From the NCBI GenBank assembly GCA_004376435.1, contig SOJS01000091.1:1-11264 (forward strand): 11,264 bases of DNA, written 5' to 3'. Source of the DNA: Dehalococcoidia bacterium (GTDB lineage: Bacteria; Chloroflexota; Dehalococcoidia; Dehalococcoidales; JAUVZE01). A program made the translations under genes and the position numbers. Position 1 is the stretch's first letter, and each line of letters begins with the position of its first letter. Positions 1-5,754 of the stretch are shown here, piece by piece. The notes under the pieces were generated by a model. The model had not been told where the DNA came from, ran no database searches, and was given only the letters and a program-made list of their open reading frames with translations.

Positions 1-1295
1 ACCTTCGGCTTTACTGCCTTGCCGGTATCCTCATCAGCCACCACCGTCCCCCACCTGGTCGTCTCCAGACCGTCAGTGGTGGCGGCAATAAGCGGGTTGG
101 GGGTAGTGCCTAAAGCCACTATCACCACATCAACATCAATTATAAATTCACTCCCCGGCTTAACAATCGGGCGGCGCCGACCGCTCTCATCAGGCTCACC
201 GAGCTCCATTTCATAGCACTCCATGCCAACCACCCAGTTCTGCTTGCCACCCAGAAACTGCTTGGGATTGGTCAGCAGCTTAAAATTGATTCCCTCCTCC
301 TTGGCGTTCTCCACCTCCTCACGGCGAGCCGGCATTTCCGCTTCTGAGCGCCGGTAGATAATATAGACCTCATCAGCACCAAGCCTGAGGGCACACCTGG
401 CGGAATCCATAGCCACATTACCGCCGCCAATGACAGCCACTTTTCTGCCCACCTTCACCGGGGTGTCATAGTCAGGAAACTGGTATGCCTTCATCAGATT
501 GACCCGGCTCAGGAATTCGTTGGCGGAATAGATGCCATTAAGGTTCTCACCGGGGATATTCATAAACATTGGCAGCCCGGCACCGGTGCCCAGAAAAACC
601 GCCTGGTAACCATTATTTAATAGTTCATCCACCGTTACCAGTTTACCCACCAGAGCGTCCAGCTTAAGCTCAACACCCAGCGAGGTAACATAGTTAACCT
701 CAGCCTGAACAATATCCTTGGGCAATCTGAACTCCGGGATACCATACATCAGCACCCCGCCGGCGACATGAAGCGCCTCAAACATGGTAACACTATGCCC
801 CAGCTTAGCCAGGTCAGCAGCCGCCGTCAGCCCCGCCGGTCCCGAGCCGACCACAGCCACCTTTTTGCCGCTTGGCTTGGGCAGTTTTACCGACGGATTG
901 GTCGCCCCCATATTTGCCCGCTCCCAGTCAGCCACATAGCGCTCAAGGCGACCGATGGCAATCGGCGCTCCCTTTTTATCCAGGGTACAAACAACCTCAC
1001 ACTGCGTCTCCTGAGGGCAGACCCGCCCGCAGATACCAGGCAGGGCATTCTTGTCCTTAAGTATCCTGACCGCCTCCGGCATGTTATTTTCACGTATCGC
1101 CTTGATAAAACCAGGAATATCTATCTCCACCGGGCAGCCGACAACACAATTGCGCTTGGGGCACTGGATGCAGCGGTTAGCCTCAGTTTGAGCCTGCTGG
1201 GCGGTATAGCCCAGGGCAACCTCGTTGAAATTTTTCGCCCTTACCTTGGGGTCCTGCCTCGGCATTGGCATCCGGTTCAAGTCAAGCTTTGCCAT
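1..1295 (-). CDS. nfnB: NfnB/GltA-type FAD- and NADPH-binding oxidoreductase subunit (3' end beyond window)
   Basis: The frame is open from an ATG at 1295 to the left edge, giving 431 complete codons. Family members run about 460-480 residues, so roughly 30-50 are missing. The N-terminal iron-sulfur domain has Cys42, 45, 50 and 54 (RCIQC and GCP contexts) and Cys89, 93, 99 and 103. A dinucleotide fold GSGPAG (150-155) should bind FAD and a second, IGGGNVAMDS (289-298), NADPH. LGEPDESGRRRP lies at 365-376. The expected FAGGD motif would fall just past the edge. These are features of the GltD/NfnB family. Because an NfnA-type gene ends 25 bases upstream, I infer the large subunit of an NADH-dependent ferredoxin:NADP oxidoreductase (electron bifurcation, cytoplasmic) rather than glutamate synthase. 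No glutamate synthase large subunit is visible. A GAGGT lies 9 bases before the ATG. Databases may call this gltA. Confidence 0.88.
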   Translation of the reverse strand, partial: MAKLDLNRMPMPRQDPKVRAKNFNEVALGYTAQQAQTEANRCIQCPKRNCVVGCPVEIDIPGFIKAIRENNMPEAVRILKDKNALPGICGRVCPQETQCEVVCTLDKKGAPIAIGRLERYVADWERANMGATNPSVKLPKPSGKKVAVVGSGPAGLTAAADLAKLGHSVTMFEALHVAGGVLMYGIPEFRLPKDIVQAEVNYVTSLGVELKLDALVGKLVTVDELLNNGYQAVFLGTGAGLPMFMNIPGENLNGIYSANEFLSRVNLMKAYQFPDYDTPVKVGRKVAVIGGGNVAMDSARCALRLGADEVYIIYRRSEAEMPARREEVENAKEEGINFKLLTNPKQFLGGKQNWVVGMECYEMELGEPDESGRRRPIVKPGSEFIIDVDVVIVALGTTPNPLIAATTDGLETTRWGTVVADEDTGKAVKPK

Positions 1296-1320
1296 CTATA
1301 ATTACCTCAAGATATCTATT

Positions 1321-2154
1321 TTAAGAATGGCTGCCCTGCCGGCACTGTTCAAAGGAGAGCTTCTCCTCATCAAGGTAGATGCGCTGGCGGGCAAAGAGCA
1401 AATCCCAGTCCACCTGATGACCATCAAAGTCAGGTCCGTCAACGCAGGCAAACTTGGTCACGCCGCCAACCGCCACCCGACAGCAGCCACACATGCCGGT
1501 GCCATCAACCATTATCGGATTGAGGCTGACAATGGTCTTAATGCCGAAAGGCTCAGTGGTCTGGGCACAGAACTTCATCATGATGCCCGGTCCGATGGCA
1601 ATAACACGGTCAATCTTGTTGCCCTTCTCCAGCAGCTCTTTAAGCGGCTCAGTGACCACCCCCTTACGACCGTAAGAGCCATCATCGGTGGTAATTATCA
1701 ACTCATCGCTTACCTGGTGCAGCTTATCCTCCCAGAAGAGCAGCTCTTTATTCCGTGCCCCCAGAATGGAGATAACTCTGTTACCTTCCTTCTTCAGAGC
1801 CCGGGCGATAGGTGCTATCGGGGCTACTCCAATCCCGCCGGCGACACAGACGACAGTGCCAAACTTCTCAATGTGGGTCGGCAGGCCCAGCGGTCCGATA
1901 AAATTAGCAATAAAGTCACCAGCCTTAAGCTGGGCTAATCTATAGGTTGTGGTGCCGACTACCATAAAGACAATAGTAACAATACCCTCTTTGGCGTCCC
2001 AGTCAGCAAATGTCAGCGGGATGCGCTCCCCCTTCTCATCAATACGGATAACAACAAACTGCCCCGGACGAGCCTTCCTAGCCACATCGGGTGATGCCAT
2101 CTTAAACAGGTGAATACCGGGACACAAATCCTGCCTCTTGAGTATCTTATACAA
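1321..2154 (-). CDS. nfnA: NfnA-type sulfide/dihydroorotate dehydrogenase-like FAD/NAD-binding subunit
   Basis: This 277-residue protein matches the usual length (about 280) and domain order of NfnA/PyrK-type electron transfer subunits. A ferredoxin-reductase-like FAD domain carries RIPLT (44-48) and GPLG (87-90). An NAD-binding domain carries AGGIGVAPI (105-113). A C-terminal [2Fe-2S] site has VDG with Asp217, then Cys222, Cys225 and Cys237. One Asp plus three Cys is the ligand set known for NfnA, and assigning these residues is by analogy. The start is a TTG at 2154, chosen because the MYKI opening aligns with family N-termini. A GGAG lies about 10 bases upstream, and the start overlaps the upstream gene's stop by 8 bases, which points to translational coupling. 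With the downstream NfnB it should couple NADH, NADPH and ferredoxin. A sulfide dehydrogenase (SudB) label is the main alternative. Confidence 0.88.
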   Translation of the reverse strand: MYKILKRQDLCPGIHLFKMASPDVARKARPGQFVVIRIDEKGERIPLTFADWDAKEGIVTIVFMVVGTTTYRLAQLKAGDFIANFIGPLGLPTHIEKFGTVVCVAGGIGVAPIAPIARALKKEGNRVISILGARNKELLFWEDKLHQVSDELIITTDDGSYGRKGVVTEPLKELLEKGNKIDRVIAIGPGIMMKFCAQTTEPFGIKTIVSLNPIMVDGTGMCGCCRVAVGGVTKFACVDGPDFDGHQVDWDLLFARQRIYLDEEKLSFEQCRQGSHS

Positions 2155-4354
2155 CTACTTTAGTCTCCTCAGGTTTTTTCCCTGCCCTAACCGGTGGCAG
2201 TGGCGGCGGTGGAATTTGCATCCTCACCCCGCACTGGAAGCACCGCCTGCCTTCAGTGACGGCTAACTGCTCATCAAAGCCAAGCTCCACCTCATTAAAA
2301 TTACCCAAACGCTTCTTCACCGGCAGGCAGGGCATTTGAACTCTAGGCTGGTCAATAAAGCCCTCATCCTTGCCGACACACAGGCCAATCTGGCGCTCCG
2401 GGGTCAATTCCTCGTCAATAACCCCCTCACCACCAAGATACCTGTCAATGGAAGATGCCGCCTTTCTGCCGGCAGCAATAGCCCCTATTACTGAAGCCGG
2501 ACCAGTAACGACATCACCACCAGCAAAGACACCCTTTCGGTCAGTAGATAAGGTATTAGAGTCAACCGTAATGGTGTCGCCCCAGCCCAGTTTCAGGTTG
2601 AACTTACTAGGAATGTCCGGGTTCTGCCCAATAGCAGCGATAATAGAATCAAAACTGGTTGAAAATTCGCTCCCCTTAATGGGCACCGGCCGCCGTCGTC
2701 CACTGGCATCAGGCTCACCGAGTTTCATCCGGGTGCAATCTAGCTTTAATCTTTTACCATCCCGGCTAATCTTGGTTGGCGCCACCAGATAGACTATCTC
2801 CACCCCCTCCTCAAGTGCCCCCTCAATCTCCTCTTCACTGGCCGGCATCTCAGCCCGGGTACGGCGGTAAAGAATGGTAACCTTGCCGGCACCGAGGCTA
2901 AGGGCGGTACGGGCACTATCTATGGCGGCATTGCCACCCCCAATCACCGCCACCTCCTTCCCCGGGTCAACCTTGTCACCAAGGGCTACCTTTCTTAAGA
3001 AACTGGCACCATCAACCACCCCGGGGCTATCCTCCCCCTCCACCCTCATCTTCATACCACGGTGAGCCCCCAGAGCCAGAAAGATAGCTTCATAGCCCTG
3101 CCGGGAAAGCTCATCAATAGACTCAATTCTGGTGTTTAACTTTATGTCAACCCCAACCCTCTTTACCTCCTCAATCTCGCCATCCAGTATATTCTTGGGC
3201 AGGCGGTAATCAGGAATGCCCACCCGCATCATCCCCCCCGCCTTGGCCAACTCTTCAAAAACAGTAACTGAATGCCCCAGTTTAGCCAGATAGTAGGCAG
3301 CGGTCAGCCCACCCGGTCCCGAGCCAACCACAGCCGCCTTTTTGCCCGTCGGCGGCAGCATCTTGGAGAACTGCTTCCACTGACCAGTGTCGTTATCGGC
3401 AACAAAACGCTTGAGGGATTTAATGGCAATGGGGTCATTTAGCTGGCCACGGCGACAGGCTTCCTCACAGGGGTGAATACAAACCCGCCCCAGCACTCCG
3501 GGGAAGGGAACCTTCTCCCTGATTATAGCCAGTGCCGCGGCAAACTTACCCTCACCGATAAGATAAACATAGAGGGGGACATCTATCTTTGCCGGGCAGG
3601 CATAGTGGCAGGGGACAGCCACCTCTTCATGAGTACGCTCCGGCTGCCACTTGCTGGTTTTATCCATTAATGCCCCGGTGGGGCAGACCTCAACACAGGC
3701 GCTGCAGAAGCGGCAGGCGGACTCAATAAGCGTCTCACCTTTAGATGGTGCCGGTAGGCGCTCACCATCACGCTCAACCATGGTGATTGCCCCGATACCC
3801 CGCACCTCATCACACATGCGGACACAGCGGCTACAGCTGATACATAGATTGTAATCCCTATCAAAAAGTGGGTTATCGGTATCCACCGGCAGATTGCGGT
3901 AGGTATAGGGAAGCTCCTCTTCCCCCAGTCTAATGTAGTCGGTAACCGCCTCAAGCTCACAGGTCCCGTGTTTGGGGCAGGTAACACAACGCTCGGTAAC
4001 AGCCACACTGCGCAGACAGATATCAGATGGCTGACAGCGCTGCCGACGCCAACAGGTAAGACAGGCGCAGGGGTGTCGGGAAAGGATACGCCTCAAGACA
4101 TCACGGCGGCGAAATCTTACCTCAGCAGTATCAGTGTAGACCGCCATCCCCTCGCTGACAGGGGTAACACAGGCAAGCGGTAAATCCTGCCTGCCTCCAA
4201 TCCTAACCAGACAGAGCTCACAAGAGCCATCAGATGGTAAACTAGGGTGATAACACAGGGTAGGTATGTATATTCCCGCTTCCCTTGCCGCCTCAAGCAC
4301 CGTTACATCTTCATTTACCTCAACCTGCTTGCCATCAATGCTTAAGGTAACCAT
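2147..4354 (-). CDS. NuoG-like iron-sulfur / GltD-like NADPH-FAD fusion oxidoreductase
   Basis: This 735-residue cytoplasmic multidomain redox protein starts the operon. Residues 1-75 form a [2Fe-2S] ferredoxin domain (Cys34, 45, 48, 62). Residues 90-135 hold a NuoG-type H-x3-C-x2-C-x5-C motif (His94, Cys98, 101, 107) and a second C-x2-C-x5-C (Cys123, 126, 132), with Cys96 and Cys113 nearby. Residues 165-230 are a 2[4Fe-4S] ferredoxin (Cys171/174/177/181 and 214/217/220/224). From about 245 a GltD-like module follows: Cys249, 253, 292, 296, 300, FAD motif GSGPGG (344-349), NADPH motif IGGGNAAIDS (471-480) and AGGD (611-614). The tail has RCFQC (704-708) and a proline run. An ATG 48 bases further upstream (4402) is in frame, but the 4354 ATG has GGAGGAG just before it and begins directly at the ferredoxin fold. 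Likely role: an electron-transfer or bifurcating subunit working with NfnAB. The exact acceptor is unknown. Confidence 0.85.
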   Translation of the reverse strand: MVTLSIDGKQVEVNEDVTVLEAAREAGIYIPTLCYHPSLPSDGSCELCLVRIGGRQDLPLACVTPVSEGMAVYTDTAEVRFRRRDVLRRILSRHPCACLTCWRRQRCQPSDICLRSVAVTERCVTCPKHGTCELEAVTDYIRLGEEELPYTYRNLPVDTDNPLFDRDYNLCISCSRCVRMCDEVRGIGAITMVERDGERLPAPSKGETLIESACRFCSACVEVCPTGALMDKTSKWQPERTHEEVAVPCHYACPAKIDVPLYVYLIGEGKFAAALAIIREKVPFPGVLGRVCIHPCEEACRRGQLNDPIAIKSLKRFVADNDTGQWKQFSKMLPPTGKKAAVVGSGPGGLTAAYYLAKLGHSVTVFEELAKAGGMMRVGIPDYRLPKNILDGEIEEVKRVGVDIKLNTRIESIDELSRQGYEAIFLALGAHRGMKMRVEGEDSPGVVDGASFLRKVALGDKVDPGKEVAVIGGGNAAIDSARTALSLGAGKVTILYRRTRAEMPASEEEIEGALEEGVEIVYLVAPTKISRDGKRLKLDCTRMKLGEPDASGRRRPVPIKGSEFSTSFDSIIAAIGQNPDIPSKFNLKLGWGDTITVDSNTLSTDRKGVFAGGDVVTGPASVIGAIAAGRKAASSIDRYLGGEGVIDEELTPERQIGLCVGKDEGFIDQPRVQMPCLPVKKRLGNFNEVELGFDEQLAVTEGRRCFQCGVRMQIPPPPLPPVRAGKKPEETKVVV

Positions 4355-4449
4355 GCTCCTCCGTAACCAGTTAATCTGGATAGAGTATGAACCTGTGGTC
4401 AAAATTAAACGAGCTAAACTAGACTGCCCAGCCTGAGATTCTAAAGTTG

Positions 4450-4468
4450 TAGCCCGTTTTGAAGGCTA
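4450..4468. repeat. Inverted repeat TAGCC-N9-GGCTA in the Nfn-operon leader
   Basis: TAGCC (4450-4454) and GGCTA (4464-4468) are perfect inverted arms of 5 bases around a 9-base loop. The repeat lies between the candidate minus-strand promoter and the start of the fusion oxidoreductase gene. The same arms recur at 4659-4675 with a 7-base loop. It could be a small leader hairpin or an operator. Arms of 5 bases are short enough to occur by chance. Confidence 0.25.
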
Positions 4469-4502
4469 AAACCCGTAAAAAGGATTTTTTGCCGCCAAAT
4501 AC

Positions 4503-4532
4503 AATATACCACGAAACGAAGATGAAAAACAA
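4503..4532 (-). promoter_or_regulatory. Candidate sigma-70-like promoter for the Nfn-type operon
   Basis: Read on the minus strand, TTGTTT (4532-4527) and TATATT (4508-4503) are separated by 18 bases. The -10 differs from consensus at one position, while the -35 matches only TTG. Transcription would start near 4496 and leave a leader of about 140 bases before the ATG at 4354. A TAGAAT nearer the gene is an alternative -10, but it lacks a reasonable -35. Confidence 0.3.
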
Positions 4533-4627
4533 GCCCCGCCGGATGGTAAATTTCAGACTATATGCCCGCCTCTTCCTTCCCTTTTTTATTTTTTAAAAAT
4601 TTTCTCATTTTTAGCCTTCACCCCCCA

Positions 4628-4656
4628 TTGCTTAATTGCCATTAAGGGTATAAGAT
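4628..4656 (+). promoter_or_regulatory. Candidate promoter upstream of remA-gmk
   Basis: TTGCTT (4628-4633) and TAAGAT (4651-4656) are 17 bases apart. The A/T-rich tract at 4578-4615 lies directly upstream. Transcription would start near 4663 and leave a leader of about 180 bases before the remA ATG. The -35 matches consensus at three positions and the -10 at four, so the call is moderate at best. Confidence 0.35.
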
Positions 4657-4658
4657 AG

Positions 4659-4702
4659 TAGCCATCATCGGGCTAACCAAAGCCGACGCGGCTACCAAGC
4701 CC
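4659..4702 (+). promoter_or_regulatory. Hairpin-forming leader segment with alternative pairings
   Basis: Several complementary arms overlap. TAGCC (4659-4663) can pair with GGCTA (4671-4675). GGGCT (4670-4674) can instead pair with AGCCC (4698-4702), enclosing a hairpin AGCC (4681-4684) / GGCT (4690-4693) with a GACGC loop. GTAGCC (4658-4663) can also pair with GGCTAC (4690-4695). These pairings exclude one another, as in attenuators or switches, but the stems are only 4-6 pairs and no known RNA family is recognised. Confidence 0.3.
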
Positions 4703-4724
4703 AAGATTTAAGGAGTAACACCAG

Positions 4725-4743
4725 AAAGGAGGACGATATGTAG
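4725..4743 (+). promoter_or_regulatory. Strong Shine-Dalgarno followed by an ATG-TAG start-stop pair
   Basis: AAAGGAGG (4725-4732) is one of the strongest ribosome binding sites in the window. Five bases later comes ATG (4738-4740) followed immediately by TAG (4741-4743). The TAG overlaps a GTG (4743-4745) that opens a 24-codon frame. A ribosome site this strong in front of no gene suggests a translational control element in the remA leader, or the site of a short peptide. Confidence 0.4.
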
Positions 4744-4817
4744 TGCTATTATCAGGACTTTTGCCCCCATTAGATTTAGCCACAAGGTTTAAGGGGACTA
4801 ACCCTATAATTAATTAA
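4743..4817 (+). CDS. Possible 24-codon leader peptide (GTG start)
   Basis: A GTG at 4743, 10 bases after the AAAGGAGG site, opens a 24-codon frame ending in TAA at 4815-4817, which is 24 bases before the remA ATG. The predicted peptide begins with a hydrophobic LLSGLLPPLDLA stretch and is otherwise featureless. I do not recognise it. The support is only the strong ribosome binding site and the position, and it may be non-coding leader. Confidence 0.2.
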   Translation: MLLSGLLPPLDLATRFKGTNPIIN

Positions 4818-4841
4818 AAATAATCTTCCGAGGCTGAAATA

Positions 4842-5135
4842 ATGACTTTAGAACTAGTTCACATCGGATTTGGCAATATACTAACCATGAACAGGGTTAT
4901 CGCTATAGTCTTACCAAACTCGGCACCTATTAAACGCGCTATTCAGGAGGGAAGAAACAAGGGACTGCTAATTGATATGACCAGTGGCAGAAGAACCAAG
5001 GCCGTTATCTTCACCGATAGCGGTCACATTGTTCTGGCGGCTCTGGCTCCAGAGACCATCGCTGGCAGGCTGCAGGTAGGCCGTGGTTGCCCACCGTTAA
5101 GACCGGAGCAAGAAGAAGGTGGAGACGAGGAATAG
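4842..5135 (+). CDS. remA: RemA-family (DUF370) DNA-binding regulator
   Basis: This 97-residue protein matches the RemA/DUF370 family nearly end to end: HIGFGN near residue 7, then NRVIAIVLPNSAPIKR, GLLID, SGRRTKAVIFTDSGHIVLAAL and a PETIAGRL close to residue 75. Known members are about 85-90 residues, and this one adds an acidic C-terminal tail ending EEGGDEE. In Bacillus subtilis RemA is a DNA-binding activator of biofilm matrix genes. Outside Firmicutes the role is uncertain, and the gene is often next to gmk, as here. The ATG has a GAGG about 8 bases upstream. The stop lies 19 bases before the chosen gmk start, so the two are almost certainly one operon. The long structured leader suggests post-transcriptional control. 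Confidence 0.88.
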   Translation: MTLELVHIGFGNILTMNRVIAIVLPNSAPIKRAIQEGRNKGLLIDMTSGRRTKAVIFTDSGHIVLAALAPETIAGRLQVGRGCPPLRPEQEEGGDEE

Positions 5136-5154
5136 AGGTCAAGACCGATATCAC

Positions 5155-5754
5155 ATGCCAAACAGACCTCTGCTTATAGTACTCTCCGGTCTCTCCGGCG
5201 TCGGCAAAGACGCCATCTTAGCTAAAATGAAGGCGTCAGGCTACCCTTTTGCATACATTATCACCGTAACCACAAGACCCAAGCGAGCTAAAGAGAAGGA
5301 TAATGTAGACTACCACTTTGTCTCAGAGGAAAAATTTAAGGAGATGATTGCCCGTGATGAGCTAGTAGAGCGGGCAAATGTCTATGGTAGCTGGTATGGT
5401 GTCCCCAGGCAGTCCTTAGAGCAGGCGCTGGAGGCGGGGCAGGATACAATTATAAAGGTTAATGTTCAGGGGGCAGCTACCATTAAGAAAATAATGCCGC
5501 AGGCGGTACTTATTTTTCTGATGCCGCCATCAAAAGAAGAGCTTATCACCCGACTCAAGCAGCGCCGTACCGAATCATCCCCCGACCGGGAGTTACGCAT
5601 AAAAACCGCCGAGGAGGAGAGCAAACAACTGCCCCTGTTTGACTATGTGGTAATAAACAGGCAGGGTGAGCTTGAGCGGGCGGTAGAGGAGATTACGGCG
5701 ATTGCTACCGCCGAAAGGTGCCGCCTAGCCAATCAGGAGACTCCCCCAGGCTAG
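5155..5754 (+). CDS. gmk: Guanylate kinase
   Basis: This 199-residue protein phosphorylates GMP to GDP with ATP in purine nucleotide synthesis in the cytoplasm. The phosphate-binding loop is at residues 12-19, reading GLSGVGKD. The GMP-binding region has TVTTRPKR and VDYHFVS. YGVPRQSLEQALEAG and IFLMPPSKEEL-RL-RR follow in the usual order. The length is typical. In-frame starts are a GTG at 5119, inside the end of remA, and the ATG at 5155. I prefer the ATG because family proteins begin a few residues before the P-loop, although its ribosome site is weak (GAGG 16 bases away), so translation may be coupled to remA. The P-loop is unusual: Leu in place of the common Pro, and Asp in place of the final Ser/Thr. 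rpoZ, often next to gmk, is absent. Confidence 0.93.
   Translation: MPNRPLLIVLSGLSGVGKDAILAKMKASGYPFAYIITVTTRPKRAKEKDNVDYHFVSEEKFKEMIARDELVERANVYGSWYGVPRQSLEQALEAGQDTIIKVNVQGAATIKKIMPQAVLIFLMPPSKEELITRLKQRRTESSPDRELRIKTAEEESKQLPLFDYVVINRQGELERAVEEITAIATAERCRLANQETPPG

Larger units (their letters stand above)
4355..4841. other. Divergent intergenic region between the Nfn-type operon and remA-gmk
   Basis: No conserved protein-coding gene is visible in these 487 bases on either strand. The left part (4355-4540) should be the leader and promoter of the minus-strand operon. The middle (4578-4615) is a strongly A/T-rich tract of T-runs and A-runs just upstream of the candidate plus-strand promoter, as an UP element would be. 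The right part (4660-4841) would be a leader of about 180 bases ahead of remA, with inverted repeats, a strong Shine-Dalgarno, an ATG-TAG pair and one possible small ORF, listed separately. I recognise no known riboswitch. Confidence 0.7.

Noticed and set aside
768..1301. Plus-strand open frame of 177 codons opposite nfnB
   Set aside because: Antisense to conserved NfnB motifs, with low-complexity basic composition and no family resemblance.
1225..1938. Long plus-strand open frame of 237 codons opposite nfnA
   Set aside because: It lies fully antisense to a clear NfnA-type coding region, has no recognisable domain, and is explained by the codon pattern of the real gene.
188..2723. Near-identical DNA stretch (TCATCAGGCTCACCGAG) at about 188-204 and 2707-2723
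   Set aside because: It is not a mobile or recombination repeat. It encodes the same LGEPD-x-SGRRRP motif in two paralogous GltD-like domains.
4578..4615. A/T-rich T-run region as an intrinsic terminator
   Set aside because: No G/C-rich stem precedes the T-runs on either strand, and both flanking operons diverge from here, so an UP-element-like tract fits better.
5119..5154. GTG at 5119 as the gmk start
   Set aside because: It would add a 12-residue charged tail overlapping remA with no good ribosome site. The 5155 ATG fits family N-termini better, though this is not certain.
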